Positions 28,865-39,139 are shown, numbered from the stretch's first letter. The stretch is DNA of 64,000 nucleotides from Campylobacter lanienae NCTC 13004 (GCF_002139935.1 NZ_CP015578.1:62001-126000), one strand, 5' to 3'. The notes: generated from the letters alone by a model not told the origin. A program made the numbers and translations.

Positions 28865-30175
28865 TTAATTACCAACTATCTTAGCTAGCATATCTATTGT
28901 TTGATTAAATTCCACCCCCTCATCTGGATTTTGCTTTATAAACTCTTCCATAGCGCTCTTTTTGCTAATAGCATAGTCAAGCTCTTTATCAACGCCCTTT
29001 TGATACGCCCCAATGCGGATTAAAACCTCATTTTCTTTAAGCATAGAAAATAGCCTTTTAAATTTATTAGCATTTTGTCTATGCTCTTTAGTGATGATAT
29101 CGCTCATTACACGACTTGCAGAATTTAGAATATTAATAGGTGGATATATACCAAAATCAGTTAATTCTCTGCTTAAAACTATATGCCCATCTAGGATAGA
29201 TCTGCTTTGATCAGCTATTGGATCGCTCATATCATCGCCTTCTACTAAAACGGTGAAAAATGCCGTGATAGAGCCTTTGCCTTCTTCTTTTCCGGCTCTT
29301 TCCATTAGTTGTGGCAATAAGGTTAGAGCGCTTGGTGGATAGCCTTTTGAGGTTGGTGGCTCGCCTAAGGCTAGGCCGATTTCACGCTGAGCCATAGCAA
29401 ATCTAGTTACGCTATCCATCATAAATAGCACATCTTTGCCTTGATCTTTGAAATATTCAGCCACGCTCATAGCGCAAAAGGCGCCATATTTACGCATTAA
29501 AGAGCTATCATCGCTTGTAGCTACTATTATTACTGTGTTGGTTAGATCGCCGCCTAGATTTTTTTGGATAAATTCGGGAACTTCTCTACCACGCTCGCCA
29601 ATTAATGCTATTACTTTTATAGGGGCTAGGGTGTTTCTTACTATCATGCCCATTAGCGTGGATTTGCCTACGCCAGAACCAGCGAAAATCCCCACTTTTT
29701 GCCCTTTGCCGCAGGTCAAAAGCCCATCAATACTCTTAATCCCAACGCTAAATTTCTCATCAATTAGCCCACGCTTCATAGCAGGAATTGGAGAGCGCAT
29801 TATAGGCATAAAGCTATAGCATTCTATTGGCCCTTTATCATCTTTTGGATTCATAAATGGATCTACAACCCTACCTAGCAAGGCCTCTCCCACAGGGATA
29901 CTCATCCCTTGATCACTCGCATAGACTCTATCGCCGACTTTAAACCCTTCTACAAACCCAAATGGGCTTATACTAGCGCCATTATGATTTAGACCAGTTA
30001 CCATGCCTAATTCATTTTTATCACTATCCATGCTAACAATCCTAACAATATCGCCAATGCTAGGGCGAAGACCTGAAATTTCGATATTATTAGCATTTAT
30101 TCGTGTAATTACCCCAAAAATGCTAGATAAATTTATCTTTTTGGCTAGGCGATTTTGTATATTTTTTAGGCTCAA
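28865..30175 (-). CDS. fliI: Flagellar type III export ATPase
   Basis: This 436-residue ATPase resembles the F1 beta subunit: Walker [10 protein letters not shown], then [10 protein letters not shown], Walker [11 protein letters not shown] and the [12 protein letters not shown] segment typical of FliI. It energises export of flagellar rod, hook and filament proteins. The start is TTG at 30175, overlapping the folE stop. Campylobacter scatters its flagellar genes, so an isolated fliI is usual. Confidence 0.95.
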   Translation of the reverse strand: MSLKNIQNRLAKKINLSSIFGVITRINANNIEISGLRPSIGDIVRIVSMDSDKNELGMVTGLNHNGASISPFGFVEGFKVGDRVYASDQGMSIPVGEALLGRVVDPFMNPKDDKGPIECYSFMPIMRSPIPAMKRGLIDEKFSVGIKSIDGLLTCGKGQKVGIFAGSGVGKSTLMGMIVRNTLAPIKVIALIGERGREVPEFIQKNLGGDLTNTVIIVATSDDSSLMRKYGAFCAMSVAEYFKDQGKDVLFMMDSVTRFAMAQREIGLALGEPPTSKGYPPSALTLLPQLMERAGKEEGKGSITAFFTVLVEGDDMSDPIADQSRSILDGHIVLSRELTDFGIYPPINILNSASRVMSDIITKEHRQNANKFKRLFSMLKENEVLIRIGAYQKGVDKELDYAISKKSAMEEFIKQNPDEGVEFNQTIDMLAKIVGN

Positions 30176-30759
30176 AATTTTACCGATTTTGGGGAATTTA
30201 TGAGATCAAAGAACTCTTTTCTAGTCTCGGGATTTTTGATAAAAGAGCCACGAAGAGCCGAAGTAGTAGTAACTGAGTTGATCTTTTCTACCCCTCTCAT
30301 CTCCATACACATATGCCTAGCCTCTACTACTACGCCTACGCCTTTTGGGTTTATGGCTTCTTGTAAGGCTTGAGCGATCTGCTCTGTCATCTGCTCTTGA
30401 ATTTGAAGTCTTCTAGCGTAGATATTTACCATTCTTGGGATCTTGCTTAGTCCTACGACCTTGCCATCAGGGATATAGGCTACATGAGCCCTACCAATTA
30501 TAGGTAGCAAGTGATGCTCGCAAATGCTGTAAAATTCAATATCTTTGATTAATACCATCTCGTTATTGCTACTTTCAAACATCGCATCGCCTAGAATTTC
30601 AATCGGACTTTGATTATAGCCTTGAGTTATGAATTCATAGGCTTTTGCCACCCTTTTTGGTGTATTGATAAGGCCATCTCTATTTGGATCTTCGCCTATG
30701 ATTTCAAGCATTTTTTTAACGCAATTTTCAAATTCAGCCATCTTGCTTTTATCAAACAT
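30172..30759 (-). CDS. folE: GTP cyclohydrolase I
   Basis: This 195-residue enzyme converts GTP to dihydroneopterin triphosphate, the first step of folate synthesis. The family motifs are visible: [18 protein letters not shown] with the zinc-ligand Cys and His, Q-E-Q-M-T, and M-C-M-E-M-R-G-V with the second zinc Cys. It is divergent from tig and heads the folE-fliI-nik transcript. Confidence 0.96.
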   Translation of the reverse strand: MFDKSKMAEFENCVKKMLEIIGEDPNRDGLINTPKRVAKAYEFITQGYNQSPIEILGDAMFESSNNEMVLIKDIEFYSICEHHLLPIIGRAHVAYIPDGKVVGLSKIPRMVNIYARRLQIQEQMTEQIAQALQEAINPKGVGVVVEARHMCMEMRGVEKINSVTTTSALRGSFIKNPETRKEFFDLINSPKSVKF

Positions 30760-30889
30760 AATCTACCTTAAAAATTTTTGTATGATTTTACAATATTTTG
30801 ACTTGAGTGCAAATAAATTTGATAATTTATACTTAAATAAAGCAAAATTTTGCTATATTATGCGCCAAATTTTTGTCAAAAGGAAAATA

Positions 30890-32188
30890 ATGGAAGTTAA
30901 TGCTAAACTTACAAATTCAGTAAATGCTACTGCGACAACAACTCTAAAAGCAGATGAGATAAAACAAAAAGTAGAAAAATTAGCACGAAAAGCGGCTAAA
31001 AATGTGAAAATTGACGGATTTCGCCCTGGCAAAGTCCCAGTAGCTGAAGTTATCAAAAGATATGGCAAAGATCTAGAAAATGACGCTCGTGGTGAGCTTT
31101 ATAGAGATTTTATAAATGAATCTGTAAAGCAAGTTGAGAAAGCAAACTCAGATATAATATCAGAACCAAGAGTGATTAAATTTGATGATAAAGATGGTAA
31201 TATAGATGTTGAGGTTGAAATTTCATTTCACCCAAGCGTAGATCTAAATGGATATGAAAGCATCATCCCAAATTTCGAAGAGCCACAAGCACAAAAGAGC
31301 GAAATAGATGCCAAAATCAATGAAATTTTAAATATGCTAGCCCCACTTAAAAAGATAGAAAAAGAGAGCTTAGAAAAGGGCGATTGGGCGAAATTTGATT
31401 TTGAAGGTTTTGTTGATGGTGAGGCTTTTGAAGGTGGCAAGGCTGAGGGGTATCTACTTGAAATCGGTAGCGGTCAGTTTATCCCAGGATTTGAAGATGG
31501 TATGATAGGGCTTAAAGTTGGTGAAGAAAGAGATATTAATGTTACTTTCCCAGCTGAGTATGGCGCAGCTCATTTAGCAGGCAAAGCAGCTGTATTTAAG
31601 GTCAAATTACACGAAATTCAAGGCAAAGAGCCACTTAAATTAGATGAAGAAACTCTTAAAAAAATTCTACCAAATGAAGAGAACCCAACCAAAGAGATGC
31701 TAGAAAATCGCATAAGCGATCAGATAAAAGCAGAAAAAATGTCAAAATTAGTAATCGAAGAGCTAAAACCTAAATTCGCTCAAGCAGCTGTGGAGAAATT
31801 CAGCTTTGATTTACCAAACAACATAGTAGAACAAGAGATCGATATGCAATTTAGAAATAATTGGATGAGTTTTAGCGATGAAGAACGCAAACAATTCCAA
31901 GAAGATCCAAAAGCACTAGAAGCACAAAGAGCAAAATACAAAGATGACGCTCTAAAAAGCGTTAAATTGACCTTTATCATCGATGAATTAGCCAAATTAC
32001 GCAATATCACAGTAGCTGATAATGAAATTTTACAAACAATATATTTTGAAGCTTATAGATATGGTGCTGATCCAAAAGAGCATTTAGAAACTTACAAAAA
32101 ACAAGGTATGATCCCAGCTGTTAAAATGGCTCTAATAGAAGAAAAACTATTCTCAGATCTATTTAACAAAAAAGATGAGAGCAAATAA
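30890..32188 (+). CDS. tig: Trigger factor, ribosome-bound chaperone
   Basis: This 432-residue protein has the three trigger-factor domains: a ribosome-binding N-domain with the G-F-R-P-G-K-V-P loop (about 43-50), an FKBP-type prolyl isomerase domain (about 150-245, starting near K-G-D-W-A-K-F-D), and a helical C-domain. It shields nascent chains at the exit tunnel. ATG at 30890 has AAAGGA upstream. A longer in-frame extension runs back over folE but gives non-family sequence. The stop overlaps clpP (TAATG). Confidence 0.95.
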   Translation: MEVNAKLTNSVNATATTTLKADEIKQKVEKLARKAAKNVKIDGFRPGKVPVAEVIKRYGKDLENDARGELYRDFINESVKQVEKANSDIISEPRVIKFDDKDGNIDVEVEISFHPSVDLNGYESIIPNFEEPQAQKSEIDAKINEILNMLAPLKKIEKESLEKGDWAKFDFEGFVDGEAFEGGKAEGYLLEIGSGQFIPGFEDGMIGLKVGEERDINVTFPAEYGAAHLAGKAAVFKVKLHEIQGKEPLKLDEETLKKILPNEENPTKEMLENRISDQIKAEKMSKLVIEELKPKFAQAAVEKFSFDLPNNIVEQEIDMQFRNNWMSFSDEERKQFQEDPKALEAQRAKYKDDALKSVKLTFIIDELAKLRNITVADNEILQTIYFEAYRYGADPKEHLETYKKQGMIPAVKMALIEEKLFSDLFNKKDESK

Positions 32189-32769
32189 TGATACCTTATG
32201 TAATAGAAAATGACGGCAAAGGCGAAAGAAGCTACGATATATACTCTCGTTTGCTTAAAGATCGTATCGTTATGCTAACTGATGAGATAGAAGATCGCAT
32301 GGCAAGTGCGATCGTAGCTCAACTTCTATTTTTAGAAGCGCAAGATCCAGATAAAGATATATATCTATATATCAATAGCCCAGGTGGCGTGGTAACTAGC
32401 GGAATGAGTATATATGATACGATGAATTATATCAAGCCTGATGTCTGTACCATCTGTATCGGTCAAGCTGCTAGTATGGGGTCATTTTTGCTTAGTAGTG
32501 GAGCAAAAGGCAAGAGATATATCTTGCCAAATGCTAGAGTTATGATCCATCAGCCCTTAGGCGGAGCTCAAGGCCAAGCCACAGATATGGAGATTAGAAC
32601 TAAAGAAATTTTAAGAATCAAAGAGAATTTAAACACTATCCTAGCTAAAAATACAGGCCAAAAGCTATCTAAAATTATCAAAGACACAGATAGAGATTGT
32701 TTTATGAGTGCTAGTGAAGCGGTAGAATATGGTATTGTAGATACGATTTTGACAAAAAGTTTTAAATAG
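32188..32769 (+). CDS. clpP: ATP-dependent Clp protease proteolytic subunit
   Basis: This 193-residue serine protease has a catalytic triad at S96 (G-Q-A-A-S-M-G), H121 (M-I-H-Q-P) and D170. It forms the tetradecameric chamber fed by ClpX or ClpA unfoldases. Its start overlaps the tig stop by one base, the common tig-clpP arrangement, although clpX is absent from this window. Confidence 0.97.
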   Translation: MIPYVIENDGKGERSYDIYSRLLKDRIVMLTDEIEDRMASAIVAQLLFLEAQDPDKDIYLYINSPGGVVTSGMSIYDTMNYIKPDVCTICIGQAASMGSFLLSSGAKGKRYILPNARVMIHQPLGGAQGQATDMEIRTKEILRIKENLNTILAKNTGQKLSKIIKDTDRDCFMSASEAVEYGIVDTILTKSFK

Positions 32770-32785
32770 AATTTAAGGTGTTGTG

Positions 32786-33847
32786 ATGGTTACATTAGAT
32801 GAAGATAAAAGCACAAAAACAGCTACAAAGCAACCAAGCATAGCACCAGTTGCCACTCCGGCAGCTAGGCCTAGCGTGGCGGCTACTCCAGATAGCGAAA
32901 ATGTAGATTTAAATAAATTTTCATCCGCTGTCTTAAAGCAGTTGATTGCTGAGAATATCCAGCCAACACCGGATAATTTTGATATATATTTTAGAAAGCT
33001 TTTAGAAGGTAAGCCTGCGAATTTTCAAAAGAAAGTTTTGGAGTTATTGGATTTTAGCAAAGAAGATAAGCTAGACCGCCAAGCCATGATAGAAAAAGAT
33101 ATCAAAACCGGCTTCGCTCAAATCCGCTCTATGATGCAAGTAATAATATTAATATACAAAAATTTAAGCATCATGAACGGTATAGCCAAAAATCGTTTAA
33201 AAGAGATGAGCACTAGTGCTAATCCGCTTACAATTCAAGGTAGCATAAAGATATTTGGCCTGGAGCTTGAGAAGTTTAATGCCCTAATGGAACGCCATAT
33301 AAGCGCTATTAAAACTAGTTATGAAGAGGTTGATAAGATATTTAAAAATGTAGAAGATAACTCTATTTATGACTCTAAATTTGAAGTTTATAACAAAAAA
33401 TATCTATTAAAGATTCTTCACGATGAGTTTAACGATGTCAAGCGATATAAGTATAATGTCAGCATTATGCTAATTCGTGTCAAAGATGTAGTTTTAAATA
33501 ACATTCCAAGCCTAAAAGACAAAAATGGAATTTTAAGAAACATAGCCAAAATTCTACTTAAAACTTCACGCCGAAGTGATATCGTCGCACACTATGGCGA
33601 TGGGTGCTTTGCTATGGTGATGAAGCATACAGATCTAGAAAGCGCCAAAAAAGCAGCCCAAAGGGTCGCAGAACTATTATACCAAACTACATTTTTTATG
33701 GGCGAAGATGAGCTAGATATGAATATGGAAATCGCTGTTGGCGCTATCAATCCAGATAGCAGTATAGAAGAGATTTTATCGGCTCTTTTAGATGCGTTGC
33801 CAAGAAGTGGAAAAGACATTAAGCTATTTGAGAGTGTAGAGGTGTAG
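32786..33847 (+). CDS. Degenerate GGDEF-domain protein
   Basis: This 353-residue soluble protein has a Thr/Ala/Pro-rich N-terminus, a helical region (about 45-210) and a C-terminal diguanylate-cyclase fold beginning near Y-D-S-K-F-E-V-Y-N-K-K-Y. The GG(D/E)EF active-site turn reads Y-G-D-G-C-F here, so it lacks the catalytic pattern and probably makes no cyclic di-GMP; it may bind a nucleotide or a partner instead. ATG at 32786 is chosen over a GTG one codon earlier because AAGGTG then lies at normal spacing. It sits between clpP and def. Confidence 0.8.
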   Translation: MVTLDEDKSTKTATKQPSIAPVATPAARPSVAATPDSENVDLNKFSSAVLKQLIAENIQPTPDNFDIYFRKLLEGKPANFQKKVLELLDFSKEDKLDRQAMIEKDIKTGFAQIRSMMQVIILIYKNLSIMNGIAKNRLKEMSTSANPLTIQGSIKIFGLELEKFNALMERHISAIKTSYEEVDKIFKNVEDNSIYDSKFEVYNKKYLLKILHDEFNDVKRYKYNVSIMLIRVKDVVLNNIPSLKDKNGILRNIAKILLKTSRRSDIVAHYGDGCFAMVMKHTDLESAKKAAQRVAELLYQTTFFMGEDELDMNMEIAVGAINPDSSIEEILSALLDALPRSGKDIKLFESVEV

Positions 33848-33848
33848 T

Positions 33849-34367
33849 GTGGTTTTAGAGGTTTTGGAGTATCCTGACAAAAGGCTTTTTGAGCGTAGTG
33901 TTGAGGTGGATAAATTTGATATTGAGCTTGGTGAGTTTTTGGATGATATGTATGAAACAATGATCGCTAAAAGCGGAATCGGCCTAGCTGCGATACAAGT
34001 TGGTAGGCCTATTAGAGCTTTGATAATAAATTTAGTAAATGACAATGATATTCAAGACAAAGCCGATTTATTAGAGATAATCAATCCTAAATTTATCAAA
34101 AAAGATGGCGAACAACTCTATCAAGAGGGTTGTTTGAGTGTGCCGGGGTATTATGAAGAGGTCAAAAGGGCTGCTAGCGTGGTTGTAGAATATCAAGATA
34201 GATTTGGCAATCCTCACACGATCGAAGCTGATGGATTATTAGCCGTGGCATTACAACACGAAAATGACCATCTAGATGGCCATCTATTTATAGAAAAAAT
34301 AGGCTTTAATAAGCGTAAAAAATTTGACAAAGAGTATAAGAAAAAGCCAAAACGCAAACCGCTATGA
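33849..34367 (+). CDS. def: Peptide deformylase
   Basis: This 172-residue metalloenzyme removes the formyl group from new proteins. All three motifs are present: G-I-G-L-A-A-I-Q-V-G, E-G-C-L-S-V-P-G (metal-ligand Cys) and Q-H-E-N-D-H-L-D-G (HExxH). The start is GTG at 33849, one base after the preceding stop, and the end overlaps comM by four bases. Confidence 0.96.
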   Translation: MVLEVLEYPDKRLFERSVEVDKFDIELGEFLDDMYETMIAKSGIGLAAIQVGRPIRALIINLVNDNDIQDKADLLEIINPKFIKKDGEQLYQEGCLSVPGYYEEVKRAASVVVEYQDRFGNPHTIEADGLLAVALQHENDHLDGHLFIEKIGFNKRKKFDKEYKKKPKRKPL

Positions 34368-35878
34368 AATCCCTAAAATCAGCATCTCTAAGCAATAAAT
34401 TACATATAATCGATATAGAATCAACTTTTATTAGAGCCTTGCCTGGATTTGAGATAGTAGGCCTTGCTAGTGCTACTATCAAAGAGTCGGCTACTAGGGT
34501 TAAATCCGCTATTTTAGCCCTTAGAGATTTTGCCCTTCCAGCCTTGAAAGTTATCATAAATTTAAGTCCAAGCGATGTCAAAAAAGATGGCTCACATTTT
34601 GATTTGGCTATTGCTCTTTTGATTTTATTGCAAAAAGAGAAATTTGATAGCGATTATTTCGTATTTGGAGAGCTTGGATTAGATGGAAAGCTTAGAAGCT
34701 CGGCTGAGCTATTTTCGATTTTATTGTTTCTTAGCACTAGTGTTGAATCAGCCAAAATTTTAGTCCCAAAAGATATCGCCTTAAAAGCAGCTATGATACC
34801 TAATTTTGAAGTTTATGCTGTTGAGAATTTAAGCCAAGCTAGGGATTTTTTCTTAAATGATGAGATTAGGGCTAATGCCAAAGTGAGTGCCACTCATCCG
34901 ATTTTTGATAATGTTATAGAGATTTGCGGGCGTAAATTTGTCCCAAATTTAAATTATACTCTTGATTTTATAGATATCAAAGGCCAAGAGAGAGCCAAAA
35001 GAGCGAGTATCATCGCCGCATCTGGTATGCATAATATTTTATTTGAAGGTAGCCCCGGATGCGGTAAAAGCATGAGCGCAAAGCGCTTGCCCTATATCAT
35101 GCCACCACAAAGCTTAGAAGAGATATTGCTAGCTAGTGCTTATGAATCTTTGAATTCAAATAATAGTGATTTTAGCGCTGTTAGGGCTTTTAGAAGTCCG
35201 CATCACACAAGCACTAGAAGCTCTATTTTTGGTGGTGGTAGCACTGCTGCGAAGATAGGTGAGGTGGCTTTGGCTAATGGCGGAGTGCTGTTTTTTGATG
35301 AGTTTCCGCACTTTGGCAAGCAAATTTTAGAGAGTCTTAGAGAGCCCTTAGAAGATTATAAAATCAATATCTCAAGGGTAAATTCCAAAGTCAGTTATGA
35401 TACTAAATTTCTATTTGTTGCTGCGATGAATCCATGCCCTTGCGGTAATCTATTTAGCAAAAATGCCACTTGTATTTGTAGCGATAAAGAGATAGCAAAA
35501 TACCAAAATACCATATCTGGGCCGATTTTGGATCGTATAGATCTATATTGTGCGATGGGCGAGATTAGTGAATTTGATGAAGCTACGCTAAGTTCAAAGC
35601 AGATGAGCGATATGGTTTTAAAGGCCTTTACAAATCAGATTAAACGGGGTCAAAGTGAGCTAAATGGCAAATTATGCGATGGTGATATAACGAAATTTTG
35701 CATTTTGGATAACGAAGCCAAAGAGACTCTAAATAGGGCAATTTCTAGCTATAATCTTAGCCAAAGAGGGATAAATAAAACCCTTAAAGTCGCTAGGACA
35801 ATAGCGGATTTAAAAGATTATGAGATCATATCAAAAGCTGATATAATGGAGAGTTTAAGCTACAGGATGAAAAGATGA
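34364..35878 (+). CDS. comM: YifB/ComM-type Mg-chelatase-like AAA+ ATPase
   Basis: This 504-residue protein starts with a ChlI-like domain (1-160), followed by an AAA+ module with Walker A G-S-P-G-C-G-K-S and Walker B L-F-F-D-E-F-P. A Cys-rich insert (C-P-C-G-N, then C-I-C-S) and an R-M-K-R end follow. ComM is a helicase-like branch-migration protein that aids natural transformation in other bacteria. The length and domain order are normal. It overlaps def and nnrD by four bases each. Confidence 0.9.
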   Translation: MKSLKSASLSNKLHIIDIESTFIRALPGFEIVGLASATIKESATRVKSAILALRDFALPALKVIINLSPSDVKKDGSHFDLAIALLILLQKEKFDSDYFVFGELGLDGKLRSSAELFSILLFLSTSVESAKILVPKDIALKAAMIPNFEVYAVENLSQARDFFLNDEIRANAKVSATHPIFDNVIEICGRKFVPNLNYTLDFIDIKGQERAKRASIIAASGMHNILFEGSPGCGKSMSAKRLPYIMPPQSLEEILLASAYESLNSNNSDFSAVRAFRSPHHTSTRSSIFGGGSTAAKIGEVALANGGVLFFDEFPHFGKQILESLREPLEDYKINISRVNSKVSYDTKFLFVAAMNPCPCGNLFSKNATCICSDKEIAKYQNTISGPILDRIDLYCAMGEISEFDEATLSSKQMSDMVLKAFTNQIKRGQSELNGKLCDGDITKFCILDNEAKETLNRAISSYNLSQRGINKTLKVARTIADLKDYEIISKADIMESLSYRMKR

Positions 35879-37260
35879 AAAGGCTCTATACAAACTCATC
35901 TAAATTTGATAAAAATGCTGTGGATAATCTAGGTATAAGCGAGTTAGTATTACAAGAAAATGCCGCTAGGGCTGTGGCTGAAGTGGTGTGCCAAAATTTA
36001 AAATCAGGTAGCAAAATTCTAGCAGTTTGCGGTAAAGGAAATAATGCAAGTGACGCTATAGCCGCCCTTAGAATGCTTAGTGGGGAGTATGATTGTAGTA
36101 TTATTTTTCTCAAAAGCAGTCCAAATCAAAATGCCAAAATTCAACTAAATATCGCCAAAAATGTAGGAGTTAAAATCGCAGATTTGTCTTGTGATTTGGG
36201 TGAATTTGATTGTGTTATTGATGGGATTTTTGGTAGTGGGTTTAAGGGTGAAATGGAGCCAAAAATCGCTAATGTAATTAAAAAACTAAATAGCCTAAAC
36301 GCCCTTAAAATCGCCGTTGATATCCCTAGTGGCGTAGGTGAGATGAGTATGGGAAGTGAGATTTTTAAGGCTGATTTTAGCGTTTGTATGGGGGTTTTAA
36401 AACTTGGGCTTTATGCTGATAGGGCTAAGGACTTTGTAGGTGAGATAATCCAAGCAAATTTAGGTATAAATGATGAGAAATTCAGCTATGGAGATAGTGA
36501 TTATCTCGTGCTTTTAGATGATTTAGAACTGCCTAATAGAAATTTAGAAAATGCGAGTAAAGGCGATTTTGGGCATGTTTTCATCGCTTGTGGTGATATG
36601 AGTGGTGCTGCAAAGATTGCGGCAAGCTCAGCCTTAAATATGGGCGCTGGTAGGGTGAGCATGGTAAATTTAAGCCAAAATAATCTAAATTTAGATCCGC
36701 AAATTATGCTTAAAACTAGCTTTGATAATGCTGATATTATCGGCTTTGGTATGGGGCTTGGTGGGGCTAAATTTGATTATAAAGTTTGCGCCAAAAAATT
36801 ATGCGTAGTGGATGCGGATGCCTTTTATCACTCATGGGTGGAGGAGTTTGCTTTAAGTGATTTGGCGGTTTTAACCCCACACCCAAAGGAGTTTAGCTCA
36901 CTGATGAAAATATGCGGTATGGGTGAATTTAGCGTAGATGAAATTCAAAATAACCGCTTTGAGTTAGCTAGAGAATTTAGCATTAAATTCCCATCTACTT
37001 TGGTATTAAAAGGCGCTAATGTGATAATCGCTCAAAAAGGGGTATTATATGTAGCTTCCCAAGGTAGCTCTAAGCTCGCTGTCGGTGGCAGCGGGGATGC
37101 GTTATCTGGGATTATATTAGGATATTTAGCTAATCACTTTACCCCGCTTAAATCAGCTATAAATGGGGTTTTAGCTCATCAAAAATCAGCCCAAATTTAT
37201 AAGGGAAATGACTATAGCTTTACCCCAAATGATATTATAAAAGGATTAAAATGGTTGTAA
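35875..37260 (+). CDS. nnrD: Bifunctional NAD(P)H-hydrate epimerase / ADP-dependent dehydratase
   Basis: This 461-residue fusion repairs hydrated NAD(P)H. The N-terminal YjeF-N domain (about 1-205) has V-C-G-K-G-N-N-A-S-D and I-P-S-G-V-G. The C-terminal ribokinase-like domain (about 225-461) has L-T-P-H-P-K-E-F and the nucleotide-site G-G-S-G-D-A-L-S-G. Its stop lies inside the start of purN (10-base overlap). Confidence 0.93.
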   Translation: MKRLYTNSSKFDKNAVDNLGISELVLQENAARAVAEVVCQNLKSGSKILAVCGKGNNASDAIAALRMLSGEYDCSIIFLKSSPNQNAKIQLNIAKNVGVKIADLSCDLGEFDCVIDGIFGSGFKGEMEPKIANVIKKLNSLNALKIAVDIPSGVGEMSMGSEIFKADFSVCMGVLKLGLYADRAKDFVGEIIQANLGINDEKFSYGDSDYLVLLDDLELPNRNLENASKGDFGHVFIACGDMSGAAKIAASSALNMGAGRVSMVNLSQNNLNLDPQIMLKTSFDNADIIGFGMGLGGAKFDYKVCAKKLCVVDADAFYHSWVEEFALSDLAVLTPHPKEFSSLMKICGMGEFSVDEIQNNRFELAREFSIKFPSTLVLKGANVIIAQKGVLYVASQGSSKLAVGGSGDALSGIILGYLANHFTPLKSAINGVLAHQKSAQIYKGNDYSFTPNDIIKGLKWL

Positions 37261-37829
37261 AAAATATCGCAATTTTGTTTAGTGGAAGTGGCTCAAATTT
37301 ACAAGCTATTTTAGAGCAAGTACATGGCAAGGTATTTAAAGGTGTAAGGATCAATGTGGCCTTATTGATTTGTAATAATCCAGATGCCAAAGGGATCAAA
37401 AGAGCTAAGAAATTTGGCCTTGATACGGTGGTGATAGATCACAGAGATTACCCTACTAGGGAGAAATTTGACCAAGCATTAGTATATGAGATCAAAAAAC
37501 ACGATATTGATTTGAGTGTTTTAGCCGGTTTTATGCGAATTCTCACGCCTGTTTTTACAGATAATATCAAAGCGATTAATCTTCATCCGAGCTTATTGCC
37601 ATTATTTAAAGGGGCAAATGCCATCGATGAGAGTTACAATAGCGATATGAAAGTAGGCGGTGTCAGCATACATTGGGTAAGCAGCGAGCTAGATGCAGGC
37701 GAGATAATAGCGCAAAAGAGTTTCCCACGCAAAAATAGATCAAAAGAGCAATGGGAGAGAAAAATTCATAAAATCGAACACAAATTACTACCAAAAACAA
37801 TTATCAAACTTCTAGCTAAAGGCAAATAA
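37251..37829 (+). CDS. purN: Phosphoribosylglycinamide formyltransferase
   Basis: This 192-residue enzyme transfers a formyl group from 10-formyl-THF to GAR in purine synthesis. Visible are F-S-G-S-G-S-N-L-Q-A at the N-terminus, the folate-site L-A-G-F-M-R-I-L and the catalytic N-L-H-P-S-L-L-P-L-F-K-G region. AAAGGA precedes the ATG inside nnrD. The stop shares one base with the terC-family start. Confidence 0.95.
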   Translation: MVVKNIAILFSGSGSNLQAILEQVHGKVFKGVRINVALLICNNPDAKGIKRAKKFGLDTVVIDHRDYPTREKFDQALVYEIKKHDIDLSVLAGFMRILTPVFTDNIKAINLHPSLLPLFKGANAIDESYNSDMKVGGVSIHWVSSELDAGEIIAQKSFPRKNRSKEQWERKIHKIEHKLLPKTIIKLLAKGK

Positions 37830-38554
37830 TGTTTGAGTGGATCTACTCTATAGAGGCTTGGATAAGCTTGCTTACTCTAACTAGTTTAGAGATAGTTTTG
37901 GGTATTGATAATATCATTTTTATAGCGATTTTATGTGGCAAACTTCCAGCTAATCAAAGAGACAAAGCTAGGATAATGGGGCTTGGCTTTGCTATGGTGA
38001 CTAGAATTATGTTGCTTTTGAGTCTGTTTTGGATTATGAAGCTTACAACGCCGCTTTTTGCTCTTATGGGTCAAGAGATTTCGGGGCGTGATATTGTTTT
38101 GATAGCTGGTGGGCTATTTTTGATAGCTAAATCAACCTTAGAATTACACTCTCACGCAACTAATCAAAGCGAAGAAGAGAGCATTTCTAGCAAGGTTGGA
38201 GTAGGCTTTGCGATGACGATAATCCAAATTGGAATTTTAGATATTGTCTTTTCGCTTGATAGCGTTATTACCGCTGTTGGTATGGCTAATCACATAGAGA
38301 TTATGATATTAGCGGTGATTTTGGCTGTTGGGGTGATGCTATTAGCTAGTGGGGCTATTAGCAGATTTGTGGAGTCCAATCCTACTATTAAAGTTTTAGC
38401 TCTTGCGTTTTTGATTTTAATAGGCGTGGCGCTAGTGGGTGAAGGGCTTGAGTTTCATATACCAAAAGGGTATATATATTTTGCGATGGCGTTTTCTTTG
38501 GTTGTGGAGATGATAAATCTCTATTCTAGAAGAGGTCAAAAAGAGCAAAAATAG
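37829..38554 (+). CDS. TerC family integral membrane protein
   Basis: This 241-residue protein has about seven membrane helices and the TerC signature L-E-I-V-L-G-I-D-N-I-I-F (about 20-31). A second acidic helix (D-I-V-F-S-L-D-S-V) holds matching Asp residues. TerC/Alx proteins export Mn2+ or take part in metal insertion at the membrane, and the paired acidic helices are the likely ion path. It ends the tig-to-terC run before the tRNA cluster. Confidence 0.9.
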   Translation: MFEWIYSIEAWISLLTLTSLEIVLGIDNIIFIAILCGKLPANQRDKARIMGLGFAMVTRIMLLLSLFWIMKLTTPLFALMGQEISGRDIVLIAGGLFLIAKSTLELHSHATNQSEEESISSKVGVGFAMTIIQIGILDIVFSLDSVITAVGMANHIEIMILAVILAVGVMLLASGAISRFVESNPTIKVLALAFLILIGVALVGEGLEFHIPKGYIYFAMAFSLVVEMINLYSRRGQKEQK

Positions 38555-38597
38555 GTTAAAAATTTATATATTTTTGCCAAATTTAAGCCTATTTTAA

Positions 38598-38626
38598 TTG
38601 ACAAATGGCATTTTTTCGGATATAAT
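38598..38626 (+). promoter_or_regulatory. Consensus sigma-70 promoter of the tRNA cluster
   Basis: TTGACA (38598-38603) and TATAAT (38621-38626) are separated by exactly 17 bases, a perfect match to the housekeeping consensus. Transcription would start near 38632, about 30 bases before tRNA-Pro. Campylobacter promoters usually lack a clear -35, so this is unusually strong, as suits stable RNA genes. Confidence 0.85.
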
Positions 38627-38661
38627 TTCAGCTCTTTATTTGAAATAGTGAGACTATACTT

Positions 38662-38739
38662 CGGGGTGTAGCGCAGTCTGGTTAGCGCACTTGGTTTGGG
38701 ACCAAGGGGCCGAAGGTTCGAATCCTTTCACCCCGACCA
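38662..38739 (+). tRNA. tRNA-Pro (anticodon TGG)
   Basis: This 78-base tRNA has encoded CCA. The acceptor arms CGGGGTG and CACCCCG pair fully. The anticodon loop reads TTTGGGA with TGG in the middle, and GGTTCGAATC marks the T arm. Confidence 0.96.
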
Positions 38740-38742
38740 TGT

Positions 38743-38820
38743 GGTGAGTGTAGCTCAGTCGGTTAGAGCATCAGATTGTGGTCCTGAGGGTCGTGGGTTC
38801 GATTCCCATCACTCACCCCA
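38743..38820 (+). tRNA. tRNA-His (anticodon GTG)
   Basis: The acceptor arms GTGAGTG (38744-38750) and CACTCAC (38810-38816) pair. The extra 5' G at 38743 opposite C at 38817 is the hallmark G-1 of tRNA-His. The anticodon loop is TTGTGGT. CCA is encoded. Confidence 0.96.
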
Positions 38821-38838
38821 TTTATGTGTGGCAAGATC

Positions 38839-38915
38839 GCGCTTGTAGCTCAATTGGATAGAGCGACAGACTTCGGATCTGTAGGTTGTGGGTTCGAGTC
38901 CTACCTGGCGCACCA
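38839..38915 (+). tRNA. tRNA-Arg (anticodon TCG)
   Basis: This 77-base tRNA has encoded CCA and anticodon loop CTTCGGA. The acceptor stem (GCGCTTG with CTGGCGC) contains one T-T mismatch and one G-T wobble pair. D-arm and T-arm consensus sequences are intact. Confidence 0.93.
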
Positions 38916-38945
38916 CTTTCAAATATAAGAGCTGAGTTTTCATAT

Positions 38946-39022
38946 GCGCTCATAGCTCAGCTGGATAGAGCAACGGCCTTCTAAGCCGTAGGCCAGAGGT
39001 TCGAATCCTCTTGGGCGTACCA
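38946..39022 (+). tRNA. tRNA-Arg (anticodon TCT)
   Basis: This 77-base tRNA has encoded CCA and anticodon loop CTTCTAA. The acceptor GCGCTCA pairs with TGGGCGT using G-T wobbles. The T arm has GGTTCGAATC. Confidence 0.93.
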
Positions 39023-39054
39023 CTTTGTTAAGCTTTGGCTTAGCAAATTTATTT

Positions 39055-39139
39055 GCGGACGTGGTGAAATTGGCAGACACGCCAGACTTAGGATCTGGTG
39101 CCTTACGGTGTGGAGGTTCAAGTCCTCTCGTCCGCACCA
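39055..39139 (+). tRNA. tRNA-Leu (anticodon TAG)
   Basis: This 85-base class II tRNA has a long variable arm (TGCCTTACGGTGT region), acceptor GCGGACG/CGTCCGC, anticodon loop CTTAGGA and encoded CCA. It is the last gene of the array. A decayed integrase follows it, so its 3' end probably served as an attachment site. Confidence 0.96.
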
